From: JAPPHA01 sp964291635
GTDB taxonomy: Bacteria; Pseudomonadota; Alphaproteobacteria; Rhodobacterales; Rhodobacteraceae
Assembly: GCA_964291635.2 (NCBI GenBank)
Contig: OZ219905.1
Location: 124,001 to 188,000, forward strand
DNA length: 64,000 nt
Direction: 5' to 3'
Numbering within the stretch: position 1 is the stretch's first letter; each line of letters starts with the position of its first letter. The translations under genes were made by a program, and so were the position numbers. The notes under the pieces are model-generated. The model saw only the letters and a list, made by a program, of their open reading frames with translations. It was not told the origin of the DNA and ran no database searches. Below, in pieces: positions 29,230 to 38,268 of this stretch.

Positions 29230-31563
29230 CTAGCGATAGACATAAATCGGGCTCGTCCAGGCCAGCGTCCCGTCTTCCTGGGTCAGCCTGATGTAGATCG
29301 GATTATCACCGTCTTCCTTGAGTTCGATGTTTCGCTTGAAGGTCATTCGACGATGGGCGTTTTCGGCCGGCAGGCGGTACACCTTCAAGCGGCGGGGCAG
29401 CACGCTGCTCCGGTCAAATATCTTGTCCTCGTATCCGATTTCCTCGACGGGAATGCCGCACTGCACCAGCGGTGTTTCCAGATTGAGGGTTCCGCCGTAA
29501 GGATCGGCCAGCCAGACATCAAAGCCTCCGATGTTCCCGGTCGTCAGGGCCTTCCACTCGAGGCCGTTGTCTCCCAAACGATCCAGGGTTTTGTCCGGAT
29601 TGAAGAAATTAATTGGAGCGGCGTCTTCGATCCGATTGTCCGAGACCAAGGCACGACCATCCCAGATCACTTGGCGGAACCGGCCACGATATTCCGCGCC
29701 CTCCCATAGAACTCGAACTCGATCGCTAAGCTCGCCTGGACCATAGGGCCTGATTGCCTCCAAGTGATCCAACCCGTTGAAGATGTCTACCCGCTCGATG
29801 GCGCAGGGCGCGTGGATGTCCACAACGATCTCCGCCTTTCCACCCGGCAGATTCACGATGTCGCCCATGATCGCGGACCGTCCCGACCGACCCTCGGCCG
29901 GGCCAATTGCCGGATCGTCGTGATAGATCATCGCGTCCTGGCTGAACGCCGCCGCAACGTCAATGAACATCCGGCCGTTGGGCCCGCCCGTCGTTGCATA
30001 GTGGTGACGTTTGCGCAGGCAATCGAGAACGGACGACCGGCTCAGCTCATCGGTGACGAGACAAGTCAGCCCACCGATGGCGCCGAAGAGCGAGGCACCC
30101 GGGTAACTCGCACCGGGACGGCCCTTGTGACCATCCGAATTGGCGACAATCCCGGTCCGGTAGCCCATCTCGAGCGCATCCTGGAGAAGCCACTCGAAGG
30201 TCCCCCACGAGGAATGGATCTCCATGGATTTTTCGAAACGGCCGTCATGAGCCATCTTCACATCCGCGTAGCGACCGCCGCAGTGGGCAAAGACCACGGC
30301 GTCCCATTCACGGTTGGCTGCCAAGGCTTCGAACAGTTCGTTGGCCGTCGAGCAATCCGTCGCGATGTCGGACCTGTCCTCGACCAGCGCGTGGGTCGAC
30401 CGCCTGATCTGGCGTCCCCCTTCGGAGAAGTAGACGTTGCGGTCCCCGCCAAGACCGGTGTTGCCCGACCACTCGTAGCCCGGGAGGACCACGAACTTTC
30501 CGTCTTCGTCAAACCGGGCCGAGAGCTCGTCTAACCGTTGCCAAAACCGGTTGGTGATCTGGAAGTCGTTGCCCTGATGCCCCGTCGCATCGACAAAGGC
30601 CCGGTCCCGGGCGAAGGCAAAATAGTCGCAGGCATCACCGGTGCCAATCGTTTCTTCCGACTGGCCGTGAAGGTCGGCCCAGTAGTGGACCTGTTCGGCG
30701 TCTTCGACGATCCGAAGAGGGTTGGTCTCGGTGACCGCGTCTCCGGCCTGGTCCAGCAGCTCGATCACGAGATCTCCGGCTTCCGTCACGGATAGGCCCG
30801 GGATTTCGGCGCTGAACGAGCCGGCGGGAAGGCTGGCCGTTTCCGGCAATCCTGAAACCGGAACATTGGCACGCAGAGTGAACTCGTCGCTGCCCTTATC
30901 GGACGGATTACCCCACCGGTCCTCGCCCTTGAACTTCAACGCGAATGTTTCTCCAACTCTCCGGAGCGTGGGGATCACCGCCAGGAACCGCGCGCGCGCA
31001 CCGGGAACGATCTTGATCCTCGGCTGGTCGATGAGCGGCTGATAGGTGAACGTGGCAATGGGATCGACGAGAACGTGGAACTCGAACGATTCCTCGCAGA
31101 ATGTCTGAAGGCGCATGCCGGGAGAGCCGTGATCGGTCACCCCAAACCGTATTGAGATCGAGTCCCCTTCCTTCAGGAAGCCATGCACGACCTTGATGTA
31201 CAGCGTTCGGTCCCAAGGCCGGACATTTCCCTTGGGGTCATAGCGATACTCCAGCACCGCATTGTTCGATGCTTCAATGACCGTGTAGTTGGGACCTTCG
31301 GGGTTTTCGAACTGGGGCCGCGTCTGATCGGACGCAAACCGGAAGCAAATGCGGAGTGAGCCCGAGTCGTCGATGCCATGTTTTCCCGCCGTGTAGACCA
31401 GCGTAAAGCTCTGGTAGGACCCGGCGACAAACTCTCCGGTCGGCGATAGTACGACTGAACCCAGGTGTTCGGGATCGATGGGATTCCGGATTGCCGTCGA
31501 CGCAAATCCTGCTGACGGCGCAGCGGACGCATCGTCTGGACTACCGAGGGGCTTTTCACTCAT
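29230..31563 (-). CDS. DUF3604 domain protein, predicted PHP-type metal hydrolase
   Basis: The 777-residue protein has an N-terminal beta-rich part (about residues 20-290) of unknown function. The DUF3604 region begins at VHYWADLHGQSEETIGTGD, where the histidines and aspartate resemble the metal site of PHP phosphoesterases. Further likely ligands are in DATGHQGNDF, VFAHCGGRYADV and GIVANSDGHKGRPGASYPG. No signal peptide is seen. Proteins of this family are uncharacterised and are often encoded beside sulfatases, as here. A regulatory or catabolic role in the island is inference from position. A GGGA site directly precedes the ATG. Confidence 0.85.
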   Translation of the reverse strand: MSEKPLGSPDDASAAPSAGFASTAIRNPIDPEHLGSVVLSPTGEFVAGSYQSFTLVYTAGKHGIDDSGSLRICFRFASDQTRPQFENPEGPNYTVIEASNNAVLEYRYDPKGNVRPWDRTLYIKVVHGFLKEGDSISIRFGVTDHGSPGMRLQTFCEESFEFHVLVDPIATFTYQPLIDQPRIKIVPGARARFLAVIPTLRRVGETFALKFKGEDRWGNPSDKGSDEFTLRANVPVSGLPETASLPAGSFSAEIPGLSVTEAGDLVIELLDQAGDAVTETNPLRIVEDAEQVHYWADLHGQSEETIGTGDACDYFAFARDRAFVDATGHQGNDFQITNRFWQRLDELSARFDEDGKFVVLPGYEWSGNTGLGGDRNVYFSEGGRQIRRSTHALVEDRSDIATDCSTANELFEALAANREWDAVVFAHCGGRYADVKMAHDGRFEKSMEIHSSWGTFEWLLQDALEMGYRTGIVANSDGHKGRPGASYPGASLFGAIGGLTCLVTDELSRSSVLDCLRKRHHYATTGGPNGRMFIDVAAAFSQDAMIYHDDPAIGPAEGRSGRSAIMGDIVNLPGGKAEIVVDIHAPCAIERVDIFNGLDHLEAIRPYGPGELSDRVRVLWEGAEYRGRFRQVIWDGRALVSDNRIEDAAPINFFNPDKTLDRLGDNGLEWKALTTGNIGGFDVWLADPYGGTLNLETPLVQCGIPVEEIGYEDKIFDRSSVLPRRLKVYRLPAENAHRRMTFKRNIELKEDGDNPIYIRLTQEDGTLAWTSPIYVYR

Positions 31564-31724
31564 TCCCGGTTCTCCCAGGAGGCCTAGGCATCAGTTTCGC
31601 CATAATGGCGGCGATGGGCGGACCAGTTTGTCGGATCGATTACATTCTTTTCGCGCGAGCGCCTCCACAATCCCGGAATACCCGGACCAAACGGATCGCA
31701 TCGATCTAGAGAGGAGCCACCAAA

Positions 31725-33226
31725 GTGCCTGACAAACCGAACATCGTTCTCCTCATGCCCGACCAGCAGCGGGCGGACATGCTTGGCTCCACGGGTGATC
31801 CCATAGCAAAAACGCCGAGCACCGACCGGCTAGCCAGTGAGGGCGTTCAATTCAACAATGTTTACGTTCAGGCGCCACTCTGCATGCCGGCGCGGGCATC
31901 CCTTCTCACCGAACGCTACGTGCGGGACCACGGTGTCTTCGAGAACATGTCCGAGGTCCACGATGCCGTTCCGACCTATGCGCAGGCGCTTCAGCAAGCC
32001 GGATACCACACGGCCGTTATCGGGAAGACCCATTTCTGGCGCCATATTCCGCCGCGGGTGAAGCACGCGGATGAGCGAATTGGCCAACTCAACGGTTATG
32101 GCTTTAGTGAGGTCCTGGAGACGGTCGGCAAGGAAGCCACGTATTTCCTGAATACCCGCTACACCGATTTCCTCGAAAGCCAGGACCTGCTGGGAACCTA
32201 CCGCGACTACCTGGGCTCCAGGCAGAAGCACAAGGCTGCCCCGACGCGCCGCCCTACCGCGCCTGGCAGGCCGACCCCATTCCGATGCCCTTGTATTCCT
32301 ATCAGGATGCCTGGCTCGGCGACTTCACGGCCGAGTGGCTGGAGAACTATGACGGCGACGAGCCGTTCTTCGTTCAAATCGGATTTCCAGGCCCTCATGA
32401 CCCCTGGGATGCGCCACAGGAAGCAGTGGATTGGTACGACGGTGTGGATATTCCGATGCCGGGGTCCCTTGAACGGCCCGAGGTTCCGGAATCGGGTCCC
32501 CTGTCCATCTTCCTGAGGCTCTTCTTGCAGTATTGCGACTCGGAAACGATGACCGACGAAGCAGTCGTCAAACTGCGCCGCGCCTACTACGCGAATATCA
32601 GCATCATCGACCAATCGATCGGAAAGATCGTCGACGCTCTTGAGCGAACGGGCAAGCTGGACAACACCTGGGTGATCTATACTTCCGATCATGGGGAGAT
32701 GATGGGCGAGCACCAAATGATCAAGAAGATGGTCTTCTTCGATCAGGCGGTGAAGGTCCCCCTCATCATTCGTCCGCCCGCGGGCACAAGGGCCAGCCAG
32801 GTTGACGATCTGATTCAGCAGATGGATGTCTCGGCAACGATCCGAGATATCGCCAATGCCGAACTACCCACGGCTGAGGGCCGTTCACTCCTGCCCGCCG
32901 TTACGGGCGAAGGCGCAGCCCCTGACCACAAGGTGGTCATTAGCGAATCCTACGGTATGGGGATGTTCAAGACCGACCGGTACAAGCTCGTTGTCTACGA
33001 AGACGAACGCATACCGGTACAGCTGTTCGATAGCGATACGGACCCGCTCGAAGACAACAACCTCGTGGATGATCCGAAGCATGCGGACGTGGTCAAAGGG
33101 ATGATGGATAAACACGTCCTGCCGTTCTTGAAATACCGGCCGCTCCGGCCGCACCGAAGCTTGATCGAACGTCAAACGGTTGGCGGCTCCATCTTCTACC
33201 TGCCCGATCCAGCCGACTTCAGCTGA
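31725..33226 (+). pseudogene. Type I sulfatase, single-base frameshift
   Basis: The first part, MPDKPNIVLLMPDQQRADML to the sulfatase motif CMPARASLLTER (Cys53, formylglycine site), is in one frame up to about residue 170. The rest, DAPPYRAWQADPIPMPLYSY to WVIYTSDHGEMMGEHQMIKK and the C-terminus, is in another. One C missing from the CCCC run at 32239-32242 explains it; the repaired enzyme would be about 500 residues. The GTG start has GAGGAG ahead of it. The protein lacks a signal peptide. The lesion is in a short C-run, so a sequencing error is possible. It is the only island gene besides the regulator on the plus strand. Confidence 0.85.
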
Positions 33227-33262
33227 CGCACCGAGTTAATCCCGTGGCGCTGCCCTGGTCGC

Positions 33263-34270
33263 CTAGTAGTCGCCACCCGCCAAGGTTTTGGCGAGATCGA
33301 ACATATAGGAAGCCCGCTCCAGTGACGTATCGAGCGATACGTCAAACGCCTGATCGGCGACGGTCTCGGCCCCGGGCCGCAGCCAGACCCCCTCGGGTGT
33401 CTGGGTGTCACACACCCACGTCCAGATTTTGTCGCTGAGCTGGCCGAACTTCTTGTCGCCGGTCGCGGCAAACATGGCGCCGGCGCCCCATGCGACCTTC
33501 CCGTTGGTGATGATCGCGTAGACCTCATTGTCGCAACGGGAGACGATATCGTAAATCTGGTCGCCGGCTTTCTTCCACTTCCCGTCTCCGGTCCAGCGGT
33601 AGAGACCGGCAAATGCGACCATCGCCATTCCCAGACTCCAGTATACTTGGCCCGTCTGGCCGATCATCACCGAATAGAGATTGGCCGGCCGGTCGGTCAG
33701 ATCCGTGATGATTTCGCCAGAGCTGTCGCGTCGGAGATAAAGCGCTTCGCCGCCGCCATTCTGTTCGTTCAGCATTTGCGCGAGGAAATCTCCGCAGCGA
33801 ACTGCAGCTTCGTGCCGGCCCATTGCCAGCATCGCGATCGTCGTCGAGCAGGTGTTTCCCCAATCCATCTCGCGATCCTGACCGTCAACCGACGAGTTTG
33901 TCAAGACACCACCGGTCTTCTTGTCCATCTCGGATTCCAGGAAATCACCCGTTGGAACCGAAAGATCGTAGAAACCGAGAGTATGGAGACCACGCCCGAT
34001 CCACGCGTTGCGATAGTTTTTCGATCCGTCGGAGGTTGGATCATCCTTGACCGCATGAAAATCGCCATTCTGGAAGAAGGTGTTCTTGAGGTGATTCACC
34101 ACCGCAGCGGCTTCACCGACCCGGCCTGCAAGGGCGAAAGCCATGGGCGCCTTGTAGTAGGCAAGAATGCGCTCCTCGACACCGCCAAAGCTGCCGTGCT
34201 CATTGAGATGGCCAGACGCCCATTCAACGGTTTTGTTGCCGGCTTCGATCAGTTGTTGCGCTGTAAACAT
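33263..34270 (-). CDS. Uncharacterised protein with helical toroid-like repeats
   Basis: The 335-residue protein is not one I can name. It has regularly spaced helical segments broken by Gly-rich turns (RNAWIGRGLHTLGFYDLS, MDWGNTCSTTIAMLAMGRHE, QVYWSLGMAMVAFAGLYRWT, GKVAWGAGAMFAATGDKK). That pattern suggests an alpha/alpha six-hairpin barrel like those of glycoside hydrolases, epimerases or terpene-cyclase-like proteins. No signal peptide is seen. I chose the ATG at 34270 with GGGAGG upstream; the open frame adds 28 unlikely residues. It is divergent from the Crp/Fnr gene with a 175-base gap, so that regulator may control it. Confidence 0.7.
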   Translation of the reverse strand: MFTAQQLIEAGNKTVEWASGHLNEHGSFGGVEERILAYYKAPMAFALAGRVGEAAAVVNHLKNTFFQNGDFHAVKDDPTSDGSKNYRNAWIGRGLHTLGFYDLSVPTGDFLESEMDKKTGGVLTNSSVDGQDREMDWGNTCSTTIAMLAMGRHEAAVRCGDFLAQMLNEQNGGGEALYLRRDSSGEIITDLTDRPANLYSVMIGQTGQVYWSLGMAMVAFAGLYRWTGDGKWKKAGDQIYDIVSRCDNEVYAIITNGKVAWGAGAMFAATGDKKFGQLSDKIWTWVCDTQTPEGVWLRPGAETVADQAFDVSLDTSLERASYMFDLAKTLAGGDY

Positions 34271-34390
34271 GAGTCTCGCCTCCCAAATCGCCTTGTCTCC
34301 TCTCGCGGGCACCTTGAGTCGGTTGCGGAACTGCGACCTTCGACACCCGGGCATAGGCGCCGACTCCTCCGACCCTTACAAATCCCCGGA

Positions 34391-34404
34391 ATTTTAGGCA
34401 AAAT
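34391..34404. promoter_or_regulatory. Candidate operator between the toroid protein gene and the Crp/Fnr gene
   Basis: ATTTT-AGGC-AAAAT is a perfect inverted repeat with a 4-base spacer, 41 bases ahead of the Crp/Fnr start. Crp/Fnr dimers bind sites of similar form, so this may be its own operator. Only position and symmetry support this. Confidence 0.3.
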
Positions 34405-34445
34405 CGGGAAAACGAAATGTTTGGCAGCCGACAAACAGGGAAGCG

Positions 34446-35171
34446 ATGGATCAAGCGGCGCCGAATAGCCGGGAAAATCGAAGGAACTTCCTCGCTGGCA
34501 ATTACTGGTTTGCCGATCTGCCGGCTGAGGTCATCGATCATTTGGCCAATGTCTCGACGATCAAAATCCTCCCCGACGGAACGCTTTTCGTAACGCGGGA
34601 TGATATTCCCACTCACCTGGCGACCCTTGTACGCGGCGGGCTCCGCAGCATGAGTTCATCGGTCGAGGGTGTTGAGCATGTCTTTTCCATCCTCACAGAG
34701 GGAAATATCTGGGGCATCACGTCGGTCATGGATGGCGAGAAAAACCCCAACGAGGTCTATGCCTATGGAGAGACTGAGTTGTTGTTGATCCATAGAAACG
34801 ATTTCAAGGCCGCGCTCGATCGCTTCCCCGAACTCTACGATATGGTCGCCCGCCTTATGAGCTATCGGCTTCGCAAGGCCTACACCCTGATCGAGAACCT
34901 GGCCTTGAACCCGATTGAGACGCGGCTGATTCGTACGATCGTTTCAATGGCGCTTGCCCAGCGCGAACATTTTGGCGTCGAGGCCGTCGACCTGAAGATC
35001 ACCCAGGAAGAGTTGGGGAGAATCATCAAGTCGACCCGACCGACGGTAAACAAACACCTGAAACACCTGGAATCGCTGGACCTGATCCAAGTCGAGTACG
35101 GTCGCATCCATGTCCCCGACATCGACAAGCTCGAGGCCCACGCCGGCGGCGAGGTCATCTACTTCCGCTAG
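34446..35171 (+). CDS. Crp/Fnr-family transcriptional regulator
   Basis: The 241-residue protein has an N-terminal cyclic-nucleotide-binding-type beta-roll (about residues 20-135, ending before the long dimer helix) and a C-terminal winged HTH (about 160-235) with LKITQEELGRIIKSTRPTVN and KHLKHLESLDLIQVEYGRIH. There is no N-terminal cysteine cluster, so it is not an oxygen-sensing FNR, and the cAMP-contacting residues are not obviously kept. It likely senses a small metabolite and controls the island. Its 3' end overlaps the convergent dehydrogenase gene by 17 bases. Confidence 0.88.
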   Translation: MDQAAPNSRENRRNFLAGNYWFADLPAEVIDHLANVSTIKILPDGTLFVTRDDIPTHLATLVRGGLRSMSSSVEGVEHVFSILTEGNIWGITSVMDGEKNPNEVYAYGETELLLIHRNDFKAALDRFPELYDMVARLMSYRLRKAYTLIENLALNPIETRLIRTIVSMALAQREHFGVEAVDLKITQEELGRIIKSTRPTVNKHLKHLESLDLIQVEYGRIHVPDIDKLEAHAGGEVIYFR

Positions 35172-36144
35172 GGATGGGTCCGGCGGTATCGCCGGACCGG
35201 TCGGGGCTGACCAGGGAGCTTTCCTTCTTGCCCTTCGGCTCAGCAAAATCGGTTCCGACGATTTCAGCGAGCACCGTGGCGACCCGACTATTGTGCTCGT
35301 CGCCATACCCGAACTGTGAAGTCATTCGGAACAGGTCACGCGTTGCTTCGGCAATCGGTGTCATGGCGCCGATATCCAGGGCAAGTTTCGTAAACAGATC
35401 GATATCCTTCAGCGACACGTCGATAGAAAACGTATTTGTGTGGTCGTCTTCAATAAGGCGCCGGGCCGTATCCGGCAGCTTCTTGCTGGCCGCAAAACTC
35501 ACGCTCATCACCTGGTTGAGCGTGTTCAGATCAATGCCCATTTTTCGGGCGACGGCAAATGTCTCACAGAGGATCGCACCGTTCGCAATCGTAACAGCAT
35601 TGTTGATCAGTTTGATCGCATGACCGTTGCCCAGTTCTCCGGAAGGGATCAGTTCCTCGGAAACGGCTTCGAGCAGCGGCTTCACGCGTTCAATCGCGTC
35701 ATCGGGCCCTGAGACCAGGAGCTGAAGTGTTCCATCGATCGCCGCCTGCCGATTTCGGAGCATGGGCGTATCGATGAGTTGAGCACCCTTCTCTCCCAAC
35801 ATCGCACCGTAGCGGCGGGTCAATACCGGACTGCTGGTCGAAAAATCGACGATCACCATGCCGGGCCGGACATTGGCGATGATCCCGTCCGGGGACTCGT
35901 AAACCGCCTCGATGGAATTCATGCTGGGAAGGCAGGTCATCACGATGTCGGTCTGACTCATCAAGCTCTTCAGATCGATCGGGACAACCGCGCCGCGCTC
36001 TTCAAGCTGAGATACGGCAGATGGGTCCAGGTCCAGCACAACCAGAGAAAACCCGTTCTCCAAGATATTCCTGGCGAGCCCTTGGCCCATATTGCCGAGG
36101 CCAATCAGGCCGGCGTCGAACGGCGCATTTTTCTCGTCTGCCAT
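35155..36144 (-). CDS. 3-hydroxyisobutyrate dehydrogenase family NAD(P)-binding oxidoreductase
   Basis: The 329-residue enzyme has the Rossmann motif GLIGLGNMGQGLARNILENG at the N-terminus and the family's substrate-loop segment VDFSTSSPVLTRRYG. The catalytic lysine is in NGHAIKLINNAVTIANG. The all-helical C-terminal domain includes FSIDVSLKDIDLFTKLALD. Family members reduce or oxidise beta-hydroxyacids and semialdehydes, including sulfolactaldehyde in sulfosugar breakdown, so a link to the sulfur compounds of the island is possible but not shown. The C-terminal 25 residues are polar and overlap the regulator gene's end. Confidence 0.88.
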   Translation of the reverse strand: MADEKNAPFDAGLIGLGNMGQGLARNILENGFSLVVLDLDPSAVSQLEERGAVVPIDLKSLMSQTDIVMTCLPSMNSIEAVYESPDGIIANVRPGMVIVDFSTSSPVLTRRYGAMLGEKGAQLIDTPMLRNRQAAIDGTLQLLVSGPDDAIERVKPLLEAVSEELIPSGELGNGHAIKLINNAVTIANGAILCETFAVARKMGIDLNTLNQVMSVSFAASKKLPDTARRLIEDDHTNTFSIDVSLKDIDLFTKLALDIGAMTPIAEATRDLFRMTSQFGYGDEHNSRVATVLAEIVGTDFAEPKGKKESSLVSPDRSGDTAGPIPSGSR

Positions 36145-36388
36145 TTATCTTTCCTCTGCCGGGCAATCCGAAAAATGCTTCACCAAGCTCCGGCTGATGC
36201 AGCAAGTGAGAAAGTACCTGCACTCAACCGAATTGAATGTCTGGGATTTTACATTGTCGGGAAGGCGGAAAATTGCCGGGGATCTCCGGAACAACGACCC
36301 AATATCGACGTTGTCGTCGATTGACGAATGCAAAAGCCGACGTTCTGCCGTTACATCCGCGTGGGGCGCGGTCACGGCACCCGCGCAA

Positions 36389-37549
36389 TCAGAAATACCA
36401 GGTCAGGTACAGATATGCATTTACGGGCGGAGTCCGGATTCCCGCCTCGGCCGGAATTGCCTCTTCCGGAATTGTTTCACCAATCTCGGCGAAGACGCTC
36501 CCCGAAAACGTCGCCTCATCACTGAGGGAATGAGAGAAACCCGGCCCGAGGATCATGCTCCCCGAGTTCAGGTTCCAGAGTGCCTGCCCCGTGAGCTCCC
36601 AGAGCGGATGAACCTGGTACACCGCCTGCACGACCGCCTGGTCGCGTCCGAGTACCTGCAACTCGCCCCGCACGAATGGATCGGATTGAAGGAGATCCTC
36701 GTAATCCTGCCGCCGGGCCGCTCCGAAGCCGTCGTACTGGTATTCGAGGACGAAACCGAGGTCGCGATTCCAGACGGAAAACGTCCGTGAAACACCGATG
36801 GCGGCGCGGCCGATCGCACTTCTCCCGCCGTCCCGGACGGCCGCCTCGGCACGCACGGCCCAATCCGCAATCCCGCCGGCCGCACCAACGGCTGCCGCGG
36901 CGTCGCCGTAAAGCGATCCGGCCCAGGCGGAGACTTCCCAGTCACCCCAGATCGTCAGTGCGCGGGCGAGAACCGTCAGTTCCGTTCGATCCCGGAGCCG
37001 GCTCGGGCGTACAACCAGGTCGAATTCGCTCAAGGCGTCGGGGTAGGCGCGGAACCGGAGCGCGTCGATCCCGCGGCGGTAGTCGCGGAGCGTATCCGAC
37101 GGCGCGAACGGAACAAAGGGGTCTGCCGGCGTCAGGTAGAGCGTGGTTCCCCAGGAGACCGCTTGGCGGCCGATATTCACGTCGATAAGGTCTCCTGCGC
37201 TGAAGGCGAGTTCGAGCCTGTCGAGCCGGTGACGGCTCTCGATGTCCCTGTCCCGCACGACGGGTCCTTCGAGATCCAGCCAGTCCGTGTCACCCCGTGC
37301 CGGTTGTTCCCCGGCGACACTCACCGCGAACTCGTAGCTAACCGTGAGACGCGACGGTCCAAGGTCCTCGTCGAGCGTGAGGCGGAGCCCGTTCAACCAG
37401 TCGACCTCCGCCGCGCCACCATCGCTCCCCTTCACGAGCAGAGTCGACCGGACATGTCCGGAGACCTCGGCAAATGCCGCCGCCGGACATCCCAGGATCA
37501 GGCCGACAACGACGGACGTCATGGCGAGGGACCGGAGACCTGCCTTCAT
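36389..37549 (-). CDS. Predicted outer-membrane beta-barrel protein
   Basis: The 386-residue protein has a signal peptide (residues 1-28, VVVGLILGCPAAAFA) and alternating amphipathic strands throughout. It ends in LYLTWYF, with the terminal phenylalanine used by the BAM machinery. It contains the segment NIGRQAVSWGTTLYLTPADP, reminiscent of DUF1302-like and alginate-export-like barrels. It is the last gene of a five-gene set with an ABC exporter; its start overlaps the ATPase stop as ATGA. It could be the outer-membrane acceptor or pore for whatever the exporter delivers. Confidence 0.75.
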   Translation of the reverse strand: MKAGLRSLAMTSVVVGLILGCPAAAFAEVSGHVRSTLLVKGSDGGAAEVDWLNGLRLTLDEDLGPSRLTVSYEFAVSVAGEQPARGDTDWLDLEGPVVRDRDIESRHRLDRLELAFSAGDLIDVNIGRQAVSWGTTLYLTPADPFVPFAPSDTLRDYRRGIDALRFRAYPDALSEFDLVVRPSRLRDRTELTVLARALTIWGDWEVSAWAGSLYGDAAAAVGAAGGIADWAVRAEAAVRDGGRSAIGRAAIGVSRTFSVWNRDLGFVLEYQYDGFGAARRQDYEDLLQSDPFVRGELQVLGRDQAVVQAVYQVHPLWELTGQALWNLNSGSMILGPGFSHSLSDEATFSGSVFAEIGETIPEEAIPAEAGIRTPPVNAYLYLTWYF

Positions 37550-38268
37550 GGACGGAGTTCGTCCGATGCGATTGCGCCGTCCACAATTCTCACCAGGCGG
37601 CGCGAGCGATCCATCACCTTGGCGTCATGGGTTGCGAACACGAAGGTCACACCGAGGTCGCGGTTCAGTTCGCTCATGAGATCGAGCAGCGAGTCACTTG
37701 CCGCCGAATCGAGATTCGCGGTCGGTTCGTCGGCGAGCACGAAAGCGGGCCTGCCGGCGACCGCCCGCACCACGGCAACGCGTTGCTGCTGGCCGCCGGA
37801 TAGCTTGCCCGGCCGCCTGTCTTCGAGGCCTGCAAGCCCCGTACGCTCGAAGAGCGCCGTCACGCGGGATCTGCGTTCACCCGCCTCGATTCCCTGGAGC
37901 AACATCGGAAACTCGGCGTTTTCGAAAGCGGTGAGCACCGGAAGCAGGTTGTAGGCCTGGAACACGAAACCGATGCGTTGCAAACGGAACTTCGCCAGTG
38001 TCCGCTGCCGCATGCGGCTGATCTCGTTCCCGGCGACCCAGACGCGGCCGGACGTCGGCCGGGAGAGCCCGCCGATCAGGTTGAGGAGCGTGGTCTTGCC
38101 GGATCCCGATGGCCCGGCGAGGGCGGTGAACTCGCCCGTCGCGACGGTCATGCTCACGTCCCTGACCGCGTGGACTTCTTCCGACGCCTGCCGAAAAGTC
38201 TTGTGGACACGGTCCGTCCGTATCGCCGTCGCGTTCATGCGGTCTTCGTGTTCGGGCATGGCTTTCAT
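37546..38268 (-). CDS. LolD/MacB-type ABC transporter ATP-binding protein
   Basis: The 240-residue ATPase has Walker A AGPSGSGKTTLLNLIGG, signature KLSGGQQQRVAVVRAVA, Walker B FVLADEPTANLDSAAS and the switch histidine FATHDAKVMD. The RIGFVFQAYNLLPVLTAFEN segment is typical of the LolD/MacB subfamily, whose members pair with FtsX-type permeases to move lipids or peptides out of the inner membrane. Its ATG overlaps the upstream permease stop, and its stop overlaps the barrel gene start. Confidence 0.92.
   Translation of the reverse strand: MKAMPEHEDRMNATAIRTDRVHKTFRQASEEVHAVRDVSMTVATGEFTALAGPSGSGKTTLLNLIGGLSRPTSGRVWVAGNEISRMRQRTLAKFRLQRIGFVFQAYNLLPVLTAFENAEFPMLLQGIEAGERRSRVTALFERTGLAGLEDRRPGKLSGGQQQRVAVVRAVAGRPAFVLADEPTANLDSAASDSLLDLMSELNRDLGVTFVFATHDAKVMDRSRRLVRIVDGAIASDELRP

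Noticed and set aside
33263..34270. Assignment as the sulfoquinovose isomerase YihS
   Set aside because: The helical layout is similar, but I cannot see its catalytic histidine motifs, and no aldolase, kinase or sulfoquinovosidase is in the island.
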